Shown here: in pieces, positions 51,552 through 62,682 of the stretch
How the letters are laid out: each line of letters begins with the position of its first letter
Numbering within the stretch: the stretch's first letter is position 1
Assembly (NCBI GenBank): GCA_937625935.1
Contig: OW569370.1
Span: 1-64,000, forward strand
Direction of reading: 5' to 3'
Length of the DNA stretch: 64,000 nucleotides
Source of the DNA: Tetramitus jugosus
Lineage: Eukaryota; Heterolobosea; Eutetramitea; Acrasida; Vahlkampfiidae
Made by a program: the position numbers and the translations under genes
The notes under the pieces: model-generated
The model's input: only the letters and a program-made list of their open reading frames with translations
Told to the model about the DNA's origin: nothing
Databases searched by the model: none

Positions 51552-54500
51552 ATGAACAACACCAACAACATCAACCCAGTGACAATTAAAGATGCCAAGG
51601 ACCTAGAAAATGTACTGCAACAATTACTCGTTCCAGACAATACCATCATCAAATTGGCCGAATTATCACTCAAACAATTCACTCAGAATTCTCAGTGCAT
51701 AACTGCATTTGTTCAACAGATTCAATCATCCGCAAATTTTGGTGTTCGACAGATTGCTGCTGTCATTCTCAGAGCAAAGATAAAAGTTCATTGGGAACAA
51801 TTGGATCACAATTCAAAAGAATTCATCAAGAGTTCACTGTTGGACGTTTTGATTAAGGAAGTAGAGTATGTTGTTGTCCACTTCACTTGTTGTTTTTCTA
51901 AGAATGAACATTTTTGTTGTGTGTACGTCCATTTATTTTTAACACACACACACATATAGTCCAAGAGTGAGATCATCTGTAGTGTCTGTAGTAGGTGAAG
52001 TCGCATCATATGAAGTGCCATTCAAGAGATGGGATCAATTGGCTGTTTTTATGACACAGTGCGTCAAGATGGCACAATCAGCATACAGAGAAGTAGGCAT
52101 GTTTCTCTTGTCTGCACTGGTTGATTCCTGCGGTGATCAAATGAAGGAAAATATTCATTCAGTAGTTCAAATGATGCAAGCCGGTTTGGCCGATGAGTCC
52201 TTTACTGTCAAGATGGCTTCACTCAAGGCTGTACAATCATTTGTTTTGTCATGTGAAGATGAGAGTCAAATGGATGTCATTATACCCATGATTCCACTCA
52301 TTATTGAAGTCATTAAGCAGTGTTTGACTGCCAATCAAGATGCTGTTGCACTCAGCGCATTTGAAATTTTTGATGAATTGGTGGAGAAGAAGAGCACATC
52401 GCTCGATGCCTCCATTCCACCAATGATGCAATTCATGTTGGAAATTGCAGTCAATACTCGATTGGATATGGAAGTGAGAGAGCGTGCCACTACTTTTATC
52501 GGATGGGTCATTGCTTTCAAGCCAAAGATTGTGATCAAACAAAAGATGGTTCCTACGCTGATCAATGTTGCATTCAAGATGCTTGTCGAACCAGAGGACG
52601 ACGATGCAGATGAGTCTGATTTGACCGGTTATCGCACCGGATCGAGTCTATTGGACGAGTTGGCTGTCGGTGTTCCAAGCAAGCACGTTTTCCAATCTGT
52701 TGTGACGATTGCTGCGCCATTGACCTCGAGTCAGAATCATTTTGAGCGCAAAGCTGGTGTCACGGCTTTTGGCTTGATTGCAGAAGGTTGCCATCAACCA
52801 ATGAGAGTCAACTTGGCTCAAGCTGTTCCTATTGTGGTCAAAGCATGTCACGATCAACACAGACAAGTGAGAGAAGCTGCTAGTTTGGCACTTGCCAGCT
52901 TTTCAGAGTATTTGCGACCTGAAATCATGGACTATTATCAACAAATTGTGCCAGTGTTGATCGAGAAGTTGGATGATCCGACATTTGAGGTGAGAGAGAA
53001 GGCTGGCTATACTTTGGACTTGTTCTGTCAGAACCTTGGTGAACGAGTGGCACCATTTTTGCAGGACATTATGAACAAACTGATGAAGCTTCTGACTGGC
53101 GGAGACATTAGAACACAAGAAGTTGTGTTGCCTGTGATTGCTGGTGCTGCCGTAGCCTCCAAACAACACTTTTTACCATACTACACTCATTTGCTGCCTC
53201 TGATGAAGCAAATTCTGGAGGACAAGAGAGTGGGCGATGAGTTGCTCTTGTTGAGAGGCAATGCCATTGAGTGTGTTGGTCTGATTGCGCTCGCTGTTGG
53301 CAAGAACAACTTTGCTCCATACATTGAAGCATTCATGTCTCTTGCATTGAACAATATGCAACAGATTGACAAGGCTGAAATGAGAGAGTACACCTATCGT
53401 TTCTTTGAGAATATTGCCAGTACTTTGCAAGCAGATTTCTCTCACTTCTTATCCGCTGTTGTGCCAGCCATTATTACCACCATTGAGAATGATGAAGTGT
53501 TGCAGAGAGTTGCAGTCAACGACCAAGCACAATTCAACTTTGAGGATGAGGAAGATGAAGAAGATGATGAAGACAGTGGCTTCCGAGGTCATTTCACTGT
53601 TAGAACTTCTCAATTGGAAGAGAAGGCTGCTGCTATTTCATCGTTGGCAGCAATTGCACTGGCCACGAAGCAAAACTTCTTGCCATTCTTGGAGAAAGCA
53701 ATTGAAATATTTGTTAATGATAGCACCTACTTCCATTACACTGTTCGTAGAAATGCGATCCTCGGTTTGAAGAATGTGCTTTATGTTGTCATTCCAACAA
53801 CAATCAAGACCTCTGAAACTTTGAACGAGAATCAACTCGCATTGCTCAATAAGGTCATGCTCATCTTCACCACGACATTGCTCGAGGATGATGACAAGGA
53901 GACTGTAGCTGTTGTTTGTGAGTCCATCTCTCAACTATGTGTAGACTTTGGTAGAAAGATTGTTGATGGAAACATTGACACTCTCTGCTCTGCTCTAACG
54001 GCATTGATTGCTCAAAAATGCCCATGCAACAACAATAACTTGGATGAAGAAGATGGTGCTGACCACGATATCTTGTTAATTGATGCCGTGTCAGACGCAA
54101 TTGATGATATCGCCAGAGTTGTTGGTCCTGAGTTTGCCAATCAATTCAGATACATTCTACCAGAGTTACTCAAGTACGTTGGTCCAAACAGAGATGCCGG
54201 AGATAAGATGATGGGTCTTGGAACAATGGCTGAGTGCTCGAACGCCATGGCTTCTGGAGCAGCTCCGTTCTTGAAGGACATGCTTCCGTTTGCTTTTGCT
54301 GGCATCAAGGACGCCAACATGGATGTCAAGCGTAATGCCATTTTTATGCTCGGTGTGCTAGCATATCATCTGAAACCTCACTTTGAGGCTAGTGTGATGC
54401 AACTCTTGGGTCTACTCCATCCAATATTTAGCAATATTGACAAGTATTCCAATGTAGTTGTCGATAATGCGTGTGGTGCAATTGCAAGAATAATCAAGGC

Positions 54501-54819
54501 TCAATATCAAATCCCCCTCGAGCAGGTACTTCCCGTATTTATTCAGTCATTGCCTCTGAGGGAGGATTTTGACGAAAATGAGGTTGTTTACTCAAGCATT
54601 CTCAGTTTGTTGCAGTCTGGAAATCCAGCTATTGCCCAATGCATGAAAGAAACACTAACAATGTTTGCCAAAGTGATCTCTGCGGACACCACTCAACTCG
54701 ACGTGAAGAACAATATTATTCAAGTGTTGCGACAGTTCAAGCAGCAGTTTGGAGCACAAGTGGCACAGGTTCTGTCTCAGTGTGACGCCCAAACACAACA
54801 AATCATGGGTAATTTGTAA
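51552..54819 (+). CDS. IPO4: Importin-4/Kap123-type karyopherin, 1057 aa
   Basis: Two exons: 51552-51865 and 51960-54819, joined in phase across a 94-nt GTATGT...TATAG intron. HEAT repeats run throughout. The N-terminal part has the importin-beta pattern (SLKQFTQNSQCITAFVQQIQ, VRQIAAVILRAKIKVHWEQL). The middle is closest to IPO4/Kap123: HFERKAGVTAFGLIAEGCHQ, VREAASLALASFSEYL, EKLDDPTFEVREKAGYTLDL and LLLLRGNAIECVGLIALAVG. An acidic loop (FNFEDEEDEEDDEDSGF, about residue 625) lies where RanGTP-binding acidic loops occur. It imports ribosomal proteins and histones in other eukaryotes. Length is normal. Confidence 0.9.
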
Positions 54820-54837
54820 ACACTTTTGGTTGGACTT

Positions 54838-57455
54838 CTACTTCTTTATTTTTTTATCGATGATGGGGCCAGGTGTCCGCCTCGACCCGGCCGTACCTGG
54901 CACGTTCGAAATACTGGATTTGGTTTCATTCGGGACAAGTATGCGTGTTTGGCTCTTTGAACGTTGAGTACTCCTTAATGTTGGTCGATTCGCTGTCGAG
55001 GGAGGAGATATTCCCTTGGACAATAATGACGGGTCAGATTTCTTCCTCGTTGGAGGTTTCTCAGGTTGAGTTGCATACCTATCAAGTGCGCCCCAATCCT
55101 CCTCTTCCTTCTGCTTTTGCTTGTCGAAGAGATCTGCCCGAGAAAGAAGATTTAGTTTGTGACCTCTCATGATTTCGTTGTCTATCGTCGTAATTTCTTC
55201 ATGAGCATATTTGGCAGCCTCTGATACATCTCTGTCCTTGTCTAGTGTCAGAAACGAGATTGTTTCTTTGATGTCAGCCAATAGTTGAACATCGGCTGGT
55301 AGCTCTAATACAAGTTTGATATGCGGTAGCAGGAAGCAGAATTTTCTGCGAACATTTGGTACCGGATCCTTCGCCAAGTTCATAACATCGACATAGAAGT
55401 TATCCTTGAAAAATTGTCTGCTAAAGTACTTCATGATCGAAAAGCTTAAGTCGAGAAACGTGGTTCTGTTCCAATAGCTTTTGTCTCGAGCCAGCAAGTT
55501 GTTCATTGTCTTAAATAGTTCGATTTGTGTTGAATAATTTTTCAGGGAGCGAGTACAACTTACAAATGATTCTATGGCCTTAGCTTTCACGGGTACCACA
55601 CCTCTCACAATTTGAGTTTTCAACAAGGGTAAGAACGATGATTGTAACTCCTCGGAGGAGAAGAATTCATCAAAGCATTTGAAGTTACTATAAAATACTT
55701 CTTGGGTTCTCCAATCTCGCCCAATCGTATAAGAATGCTTAACCAAACAGGCTACTAGTTGTGAAAAGAAATCATTCTCGCTTCTACTGTCGGCTCCCTG
55801 AAAACTTCGTAGAATTTCGCTGATGTTACTTAGGGCTTTGTTTCTGATTGTGACTTGAGAGTCTTTCATCAGATACAAGAATATTGGTTTGATGTGTTCG
55901 ATTGACTTGTCTCCAGTTAATAATTTCGCTATTTCGTGAATGCTCGAAGCAATTTTCTCTCGAACTTGAGTATGAGGGTCATGAGCCAACGATGAATATA
56001 TCGAATGAAGTTGGTTCATGTACTTCTTGGCTCCAATTGTTTTAAGTACGGCCGGGACGTTGTATGCACACACAATCCTATATCGGAGTATGGGACTGTT
56101 AGCGTGTTCCCTGAAAAATCTCATGAAGGCCGATAGGGTTTCTTCGTCATGTTTATCATCTGAATATGTGTGAGAATGGAATAAGAACAGTAATTGAACA
56201 AATTATATGCACTTACGAGCTAATTTGTGGAAATATTCACCGAACTTTGTCACAAGAATGGGTTTGGAGTCCTCTGGCGGTTGTGTCATCCAAAACATAA
56301 ATCTAGGTAAAACTTCTCTCAAACGGTATTTGTGTTCAAAGAAACTGAGAAGAGATATGATAGTTGTGATCGCTGTACTCTTAACGACATTTGTTTCGTC
56401 ATCAGATAATTGAAATAATTCAGGTAGTAATTCTGCCTTGGCCCTTTCGAATCCCAATCCAATGGCAAGAAAGAAAAGTTGTTCCGCCATGTTAGTTCGA
56501 ACATTGAACGACGTATCCTGACAAAGAGTGATGGCCCCAGGAAGAATATGTTGTTCTATGCATTGTCTGGCGAATATTGAGGTTAGTTTTTTCAAGATGG
56601 GGCCTTGCACAACGGTAATGAAGGTCTAGTACTTACGAATTGAATCTTGTGGATAAAGCTCCATATAATTTACAGCAGAATACTCTATTCTTCTCAGGTT
56701 CGTACAAGTTTCCTTTTGACTTTACGTATTGAAGAACTTCTCTTTCTAACAAATCCAAGTTCATATGTTCGATGATCTTTATCAAGGAGTCCTGCCAAAC
56801 TGTCGCTATCTCTTCATCTTTCAATCCAGCCATGGACTGAATAAATTGGAAGAGATTGCTCATGAACTTTTGAGAGATGAAAGAGAAAGAATCTGGGAGT
56901 AGCTCGCCCACAACAATTTGAACTTCTTCATTCTCTCGCCACGTGTTATCCTTTTTAAATTGTCAGAATACTCGTTGTCATCCCTAAAAGCGCCAATCAA
57001 CATAATAGACAAAACGGAGATGTTGTACTTACGATGATGTGTTTGAGTAGAGTAGAGATTGATTTTTCGTTACTTCTCTTGAATATCGAAGGTAAATTCT
57101 CCATGACGCAAACCTTCTGGACATGGGAGCCATTCTTCAAGAGAAACAGAGCTCTCTCAGTGTCGTCCAGTGATTCGTCAACTAAGTATCTCTCGTAGGT
57201 TTTTCCCTTTTTCTGAACAAAATCAAGTGAAAGTTAGTATCAGCATATGGTGTCCAAGAGAACAAGGAGGATAAGGTAAAAGAATGATCATACTTTGGCA
57301 TTTTTTGAAATTTCTTTAAAAGAGTCTTCATTGATACTTGTTATGGGCACGGTGTACTCTTCTTGAACAAAATTGTGATGGTGTTTGTGATTGATGTCGC
57401 TCTTGGGTTCTTCGAATCCAAAACTTGACATTATGGAGGAACTAGTGAAACTCAT
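54838..57455 (-). CDS. PP4 regulatory subunit 4-like HEAT protein, 775 aa
   Basis: Five exons: 57455-57294, 57212-57033, 56950-56637, 56566-56217 and 56159-54838; introns 57-82 nt and all phases join. The third intron uses the acceptor CGCCAG at 56567, giving 70 nt; an earlier CAAG would break the frame. HEAT repeats run from about residue 55: DDTERALFLLKNGSHVQKVC, CIEQHILPGAITLCQDTSFN, AITTIISLLSFFE, LRYRIVCAYNVPAVLKTIGA, PHTQVREKIASSIHEIAKLL and QVTIRNKALSNISEILRSF. The C-terminal about 110 residues are basic, Ser/Pro-rich and disordered. The layout matches PPP4R4-type proteins, which bind PP4 catalytic subunits. It is convergent with importin-4, 18 bp apart. Confidence 0.7.
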
Positions 57456-57463
57456 TTGATTTC

Positions 57464-57694
57464 TTAGCTTAAGTTGTTGGTTATGGTGCAGCGGAAAAAC
57501 CAATTGAAAATGTGTGATGATGATATTATGTTGACGTCGACACGGACATAATCCAAAGGAGTGGGAATTAAAGTACTCTCAGAAACAGAAAGGAATAGAA
57601 TAGGAGAACTGCCTTGAAATTTTACTTTCAGCAGCAGTTTGTGCTCGTCGGAGTCTTCTTGTAAACTGAGTTCTGTTCCGTCATTGAGCGCCAA
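57464..57694 (-). CDS. Possible small protein or exon, 76 aa
   Basis: A minus-strand frame between CEP19-like and PPP4R4-like genes, with protein-like sequence (LNDGTELSLQEDSDEHKLLL, FQGSSPILFLSVSESTLIPT). The first codon is not ATG; the frame opens upstream after an ACAATAG acceptor-like site at about 57728, so it could be an exon. Splicing it to the CEP19-like gene makes a stop, and no other donor was found. It overlaps the presumed PPP4R4 promoter. It may be chance. Confidence 0.25.
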   Translation of the reverse strand: MALNDGTELSLQEDSDEHKLLLKVKFQGSSPILFLSVSESTLIPTPLDYVRVDVNIISSSHIFNWFFRCTITNNLS

Positions 57695-57759
57695 ATGTGT
57701 TTTCGCGAATTGTTTACAGTGTCTATTGTTGATATGGTCTCCAAATTAGGATATGCTCA

Positions 57760-58629
57760 CTAGTCGTCACTATCCCAACCACTTGATTCCTTTGGATTGA
57801 AATCTCGCTGTACGTCATATTCATACTGAGGATCATCTGTGTTGATTCGGTTCTTCTCAAACTCGATGTTCATTCTTGACTTTGCTGCTCCTAGTTCAGA
57901 CTCTGAAACGCGATTCAAATCTTCATCTGTTGGATCGCCACTCTCTCCTGCGTCTTGTTCATTGCTGTCTGGTTGTTCTTCTCCATCATAGGTTGCTCCC
58001 TGTTCAAATTCGTCATCATATACGTCTTCTCCGAGGTCTCCTCCATCATCATCAAGATAATCCTCATCAAACTCTTCATCAAAATTGTCGTAACCACCTT
58101 GAAATTCTTCTTCGCCATCATAATTGTATTCGTCGTTGTATTCATGATGATGATGATATGAATCTTCATAATCTGCATAAGTATCCCCAAACTCATCGTC
58201 CTTGTTTCTTGTCGTCCTTTTCTCACCAGATTCTTCTTCAGGAATGCTCGAGGGTAGGTCGGCTTTTTCTGAATGCATCATTTGAGTGCTAGGCTGAACT
58301 AGTTCTCCTGAAGACTCTCCTACCTCTGTTGTTTGTTTGTTATCAGTTGCAAGGATCGGCTCACCCGTTTCACTATCGATTAAGCAACTTATCAACATTT
58401 CAAAGACTGGCTTATCCACATTCCGAACATATCTCTTGTGAAATTTTTCGATGATTCCGTGAATTATCTTGTCGATAGCTTCCATCTTACTCACGATCGA
58501 CATGTACTTTGATATTGCTTCACGCAAGTATATTCTTCTGTGTCTCTTCTTACCTGTGTCCGTGTCAGCGTACTCTACTATAATACAGCAATCCTTTGGT
58601 TTGATAGCTATTCCTTTAGTAATGATCAT
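57760..58629 (-). CDS. CEP19-like centriolar/ciliary protein with acidic insert, 289 aa
   Basis: CEP19 is a small basal-body protein that recruits RABL2 and IFT-B for ciliary entry. ATG 58629 (MIITKGIAIKPKDCC) aligns with the short family N-terminus; an in-frame start at 58701 would add 24 residues of poor fit. The N-terminal domain (IAIKPKDCCIIVEYAD, RRIYLREAISKYMSIV) and the C-terminal signature are clear: DLNRVSESELGAAKSRMNIE, then DDPQYEYDVQRDFNPKE and SSGWDSDD. In between, about 120-250, is an acidic and Tyr/Gly/Asp/His-rich insert absent from animal CEP19 (163 aa), which accounts for the extra length. Single exon. Confidence 0.75.
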   Translation of the reverse strand: MIITKGIAIKPKDCCIIVEYADTDTGKKRHRRIYLREAISKYMSIVSKMEAIDKIIHGIIEKFHKRYVRNVDKPVFEMLISCLIDSETGEPILATDNKQTTEVGESSGELVQPSTQMMHSEKADLPSSIPEEESGEKRTTRNKDDEFGDTYADYEDSYHHHHEYNDEYNYDGEEEFQGGYDNFDEEFDEDYLDDDGGDLGEDVYDDEFEQGATYDGEEQPDSNEQDAGESGDPTDEDLNRVSESELGAAKSRMNIEFEKNRINTDDPQYEYDVQRDFNPKESSGWDSDD

Positions 58630-58746
58630 GATATTGATGTTGTTTTTATTCGTCGGAGAACTAACTTGAAGAAAAATCTCCCATCCAATAATATACGGCA
58701 TGTTTTGTGTTGTGTTGGTAGGTTCCAGAGATTCAACACCAATAGA

Positions 58747-61110
58747 TTAGATAGGCGATCGAAATGTTGGAGATTTTGGTTTCGAACTGGGAGAAGCAGG
58801 ACTATTGATAGACGTTAGAGACAAGTCAGATGTCAAGTTCATGGAAGCTCGTTTGTTGACTGGTGAAGCCCAATAGCGAGAGTGACCCGTGCCTCCATTC
58901 ATAGATGACAACTTGACTGTTTCCCATTCGGCTGGTGAAATTCCCTCCTTCTCGAGCTGAGTAAGAACCAATTGTTTCATCTGGGCTTCGTCAATAACAT
59001 CAAAATTCAATGAATCAATAATCTTCTTCGCTCTTTGTACGAGAAGCTTATGACTCATTCTTCGTTCATACAATACACTTCGATCTTGTTTTTGATCTTC
59101 TCTATTAACTTTTTCTTCTATTTCACTCATCAACTGAAGTCTCTTAAATGTTTCTACTCGCTTTAATCGCTCAATATTCTCCAAGCGATCAGATTTCTTA
59201 AGTTTTTGTTCCTCCATTCTCTTTTCGAAAGCCTTTTGCTTCTGGAACAGGAGTTCTTGACAGATTTTGTCATTGGTTTCCCTCTTGTTTCTTATTTCCT
59301 CAATCCGTTTCTCTTGTTCCACCTGAGCTTTTTGAATACTAATCTTCCTACGCGACTCTTTAATTTGTTCCTGTGCTTTTTGTTTTGCAGCTTCATCCCT
59401 TTTCTTTTCTTCCAATTCTCTCTTCTTTCTCTCTAACTCCTCATGGCTATCCAAAATTCGGTTTACTTTCTCCTGTACATGACTTTCAGCTTTCCTCTTT
59501 GCCGCTAACAATCTCTCTTCTTTGATTTGAGATCTGGTCTGGATTGATTCCCTTAACATCTTCTTCCTATTTTCCTCAAACTCTAACTTCTTTTGCTCCA
59601 CTTCCTTAAGCTTCTGTTTTAGGGCGAGTGACTTCTGTTTCTTCATCTCTTCGGCTTGAAAGAATTGTCTTGACTTCTCTTCGTTATTCTTTTTTAATTC
59701 TTCAATGAATTGTTGTTGTCTCTCTTGAGTTGCTCTAATCTTCTGTTCAACATACTGATCTTTCATTTCGAGCTCGGCTTTTCTTTTCTCAATATCTGAT
59801 TGATGATTCTCTTTTAGCCTCTTTTGTAATTCTAACGTCTCCATATGTCGTTTATGTCTCACGTATTCAATTTTCTTGGCTTCCTGTTCCTTCTCGTTTC
59901 TCAACCTTTCTTCTCTTTTTTGAGCCTCTTCTAACTTCTTCTGTCCCTCCAGCTCCTTTTTCTTTTTCAATATCTCTGCATTTAGGAGTGCTTCGAAAGA
60001 GGACACCGATTGCTGAAGAGACTTATCTAAGCGAGATATCTCTTCCAATTCTCGAGCAATAGACGTTGAATTATCTTTAGTATCCATAAATGTATTATTC
60101 TCTTGGTCATCCATCAACCTCTGACGTTCTTTTCGAACTGAGAGCAGCTTCTCCTTTCTCTTCTGCTCGTTGTGCGCCCATCTCATTTTTACGATATTGT
60201 CTGCAACTCCTCTCGCACAAAAATTCTCCTCAGGTCTATATATTAATTCTTTAGCAGATACTCCTAAATTCATACAAGCTTCAATAGATCTAGGACTTGT
60301 TAAAACAATCCGTTGATTTTGATTAAATTGATTAAAGTTGTCCAAGTTCAAGTTAGGATCGTCTAGTTGTAGCTTCATACCCTGAGCTTCGAGGCTCTCT
60401 TTGAGAGATACTGAAGGCTTCGAAGGACTCTGTACTGAACGAGAAAGAGGAGCAGAGAGCGGCCTACTGGGACTCTTTCTCAAGAACTTATTCTCAGCTG
60501 TAGCAGTATTGATCGTTTTTGTTGGAGTCGCATCGAAGCTCTCTCTTCTTTTTGGTGTTCTGATGCTTTCACCCGGAGTTTTACTTCGTTCACTTCTTTG
60601 TTGGATCGTACTCGATGGTCGTGTAACAAACGAAGAAGTTTTTGGTTGTTTGATGGAATTCTTTTGATGAACGAGAGATATTCGACTGGGAGGTCTTCTC
60701 ACATTCGAAACTGGTTTTGTGTGATTCTCACTTTTGAGATTATGAGTAGTTACATTCTTCCCTCCCGTAGAATCTCTACCAGAGAGAAAGCCAAAATTTA
60801 AGCGAGGAACAACTAGTTTCTGTTTCTCGATTGCCTTTGATGTATTGATTCGTTGCACTTCCTCGTCGACATCTGAATCGTTATCAGACTTGGAAGAATA
60901 CCGTTCCCCATCATCATCAGAGTTTTCTTCTTCATCATTCTCTTCTAAGGAGGGAATCTTCTCTTCTTCTTCATGTGTATGAGTGCAACTGTATCGTAGG
61001 TTGTTCACATCATTCTTCATTTGATTGAATTGTCCCATTGGCATAAAATTGTTATCTGCTCCTTCCACAGAACTAACAGAGTCTATCATCAAGGAATTGT
61101 GGGAGCTCAT
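58747..61110 (-). CDS. CCDC177-like coiled-coil protein, 787 aa
   Basis: ATG 61110, no introns. Residues 1-250 are mixed polar with Ser/Pro/Arg-rich segments (RRPPSRISLV, RPSSTIQQRSER). Near 270-330 a conserved-looking block appears: LTSPRSIEACMNLGVSAKEL, RPEENFCARGVADNIVKMRW, AHNEQKRKEKLLSVRKERQR. The order SPRS..AC...G....EL..R followed by a charged Y/H-E..R helix resembles CCDC177-type proteins. Residues 350-720 form a continuous Glu/Lys/Arg/Gln coiled coil (single-alpha-helix-like), and the C-terminus is Ser-rich. It probably forms a long rod; ciliary or cytoskeletal location is plausible. An E2F-like site lies about 80 bp upstream. Confidence 0.55.
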   Translation of the reverse strand: MSSHNSLMIDSVSSVEGADNNFMPMGQFNQMKNDVNNLRYSCTHTHEEEEKIPSLEENDEEENSDDDGERYSSKSDNDSDVDEEVQRINTSKAIEKQKLVVPRLNFGFLSGRDSTGGKNVTTHNLKSENHTKPVSNVRRPPSRISLVHQKNSIKQPKTSSFVTRPSSTIQQRSERSKTPGESIRTPKRRESFDATPTKTINTATAENKFLRKSPSRPLSAPLSRSVQSPSKPSVSLKESLEAQGMKLQLDDPNLNLDNFNQFNQNQRIVLTSPRSIEACMNLGVSAKELIYRPEENFCARGVADNIVKMRWAHNEQKRKEKLLSVRKERQRLMDDQENNTFMDTKDNSTSIARELEEISRLDKSLQQSVSSFEALLNAEILKKKKELEGQKKLEEAQKREERLRNEKEQEAKKIEYVRHKRHMETLELQKRLKENHQSDIEKRKAELEMKDQYVEQKIRATQERQQQFIEELKKNNEEKSRQFFQAEEMKKQKSLALKQKLKEVEQKKLEFEENRKKMLRESIQTRSQIKEERLLAAKRKAESHVQEKVNRILDSHEELERKKRELEEKKRDEAAKQKAQEQIKESRRKISIQKAQVEQEKRIEEIRNKRETNDKICQELLFQKQKAFEKRMEEQKLKKSDRLENIERLKRVETFKRLQLMSEIEEKVNREDQKQDRSVLYERRMSHKLLVQRAKKIIDSLNFDVIDEAQMKQLVLTQLEKEGISPAEWETVKLSSMNGGTGHSRYWASPVNKRASMNLTSDLSLTSINSPASPSSKPKSPTFRSPI

Positions 61111-61188
61111 TCATCGACGAACGACTATTGCTCTCTGGAGATCAAATTTTTGATGAATCGCGAGGAGAATAAAGATTGTAAAAGTGGA

Positions 61189-61196
61189 AGGCGCCA
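61189..61196 (-). promoter_or_regulatory. E2F-like site upstream of the CCDC177-like gene
   Basis: TTTTGGCGC on the minus strand, a match to the E2F consensus TTTSSCGC, about 80 bp upstream of ATG 61110. It lies in the 270-bp divergent promoter shared with the plus-strand membrane protein gene. An 8-mer match is expected about twice by chance in a window of this size, so support is weak. Confidence 0.25.
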
Positions 61197-61380
61197 AAAA
61201 ACGCTACGCTGTCTGACATTTTCAATGACATTGAATCCAGGGATAACTCAGTTGCATCATCATCGACAAGGAAACACCATGTGAGCACATCATCCAGTAA
61301 TTTCTGAGCCAATCAGTGAATCCTCGCGGTTTTTATTTGTCCGACGTGAATCGTTGCTGTCAAAATACATTATTCGAAAG

Positions 61381-62616
61381 ATGACATCGCCCAAGTCCAA
61401 CTACCAAACAAGAATCACAACAACCATGACAATTCACAGATCTCCCACGACGACTACTTGTAGAAAGTCACATGTGCTTATAAGTCTCTTGTTTCTATGC
61501 TTGTTGATCATGATCAGTGATAGCAGTAGCAGCATCACATCACCATCACCAGCATCATTCTTCCAAACAGAAAACTACAATAACAACTATGAAGACGACA
61601 CATATTACACAATAAATGTACCACAAATGGGCTATGTTCCCAGAATGAACTTTGGAACAGAGGATATTGTGAGAGGCAGTCACGTTTTGATTCAGATGGG
61701 AAACACGAGTCGAATCGTGGAGATTTTAGCAGAGAGTAAATCAGCGACGATTGTCACTCTCGATTCCACATCATTGGCTCAGATAGAAGCGTATTATGTG
61801 AACCCGAATAATAATAGTAGTTCGATTTTGGTTGAACCATTGTTGATTGACGAAGAAACATATAGCCAAGAGGGAATGGTACTGTACAGATTCAATTTGA
61901 CAAGTGGAAGCGCACAGGAGGATGCCTATGATCGAATCATTCGGCTCAATACGACTCAGAAGCTCACGTGGTTCGAATTGGGCACCGCATACTCCAATGA
62001 TCGCTTCTATGTGAGTAAGCCAAACAATGTCATCACATCAATGCAATTCTTCCTGGGTGCCATTACCTATCCTGCATTTTTCGTCTGGGCCGTTTTGTTG
62101 TTGCTCGTCAGTGTCATCTACTGGTTCATAAAGGAGAAGGGCAAGAAGAATATGGCCGTGATGAGCGAAGTGGAAAAGAAACGTTTTAGACAAATTGTAC
62201 TGATCGTGTTTGGTTCGGTACTGTGTGCGTTTGGTGTGGCCTTTGCGATCGTGGTACCATTTTTCACAAGGCGTGAGACAAATGATGTGTGCTGTGTGTA
62301 CTTTACGAGACGATTCAACTCGAATCAAACACCTGTGCAAAACTATGGTAACAATTGCAAGTACGTGTCATTCCTCAACGAAAAACAAAAGCTGCAAGAT
62401 TATAAGAACAACTGTTTTGCTCAAGAGTCATACACAATCAAGTACAAGGCTCATATCTGGTGGTGGCTATTGCTCTGTGGAACCATACCTGGTCTCATAC
62501 TGTACACTGTCGGTCACATATGCATCACAGTCGGTGTGTACAAGTTGCTCAGATTAGTCAAGAAGCAACACGTGGCACAAGGCGTCACAAAATTCCAAGT
62601 AGGTTTCAATCACTAG
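61381..62616 (+). CDS. Secretory multi-pass membrane protein of unknown function, 411 aa
   Basis: ATG 61381 (MTSPKSNYQTRITTTMTIHR); a later in-frame ATG at 61426 is also possible. A hydrophobic signal sequence (HVLISLLFLCLLIMISD) is followed by an extracellular or lumenal region to about 215 with several NxS/T sites. Three further hydrophobic segments follow: TYPAFFVWAVLLLLVSVIYW (about 230-250), IVLIVFGSVLCAFGVAFAIV (about 270-290) and IWWWLLLCGTIPGLILYTVG (about 365-385). Between the last two lies a cysteine-containing loop (NDVCCVYFTRRF, NNCKYVSF, NNCFAQ). The layout is channel- or receptor-subunit-like, but no family is recognised. Confidence 0.65.
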   Translation: MTSPKSNYQTRITTTMTIHRSPTTTTCRKSHVLISLLFLCLLIMISDSSSSITSPSPASFFQTENYNNNYEDDTYYTINVPQMGYVPRMNFGTEDIVRGSHVLIQMGNTSRIVEILAESKSATIVTLDSTSLAQIEAYYVNPNNNSSSILVEPLLIDEETYSQEGMVLYRFNLTSGSAQEDAYDRIIRLNTTQKLTWFELGTAYSNDRFYVSKPNNVITSMQFFLGAITYPAFFVWAVLLLLVSVIYWFIKEKGKKNMAVMSEVEKKRFRQIVLIVFGSVLCAFGVAFAIVVPFFTRRETNDVCCVYFTRRFNSNQTPVQNYGNNCKYVSFLNEKQKLQDYKNNCFAQESYTIKYKAHIWWWLLLCGTIPGLILYTVGHICITVGVYKLLRLVKKQHVAQGVTKFQVGFNH

Positions 62617-62682
62617 AATTCACCTCGAACAACGAATAAACAAGTAAAACAGATCTAACAATTGACACAATAAGTTGTTTGA

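Noticed and set aside
56604-56636. A 33-nt intron in the PPP4R4-like gene ending at CAAG
   Set aside because: Shorter than all other introns here and breaks the frame; the acceptor at 56567 gives 70 nt and keeps phase.
57728-57762. Splicing the 76-aa frame at 57464-57694 onto the CEP19-like gene
   Set aside because: The GTGAGC at the CEP19-like stop with the ACAATAG acceptor immediately recreates a stop codon, and the family ends at GWD.
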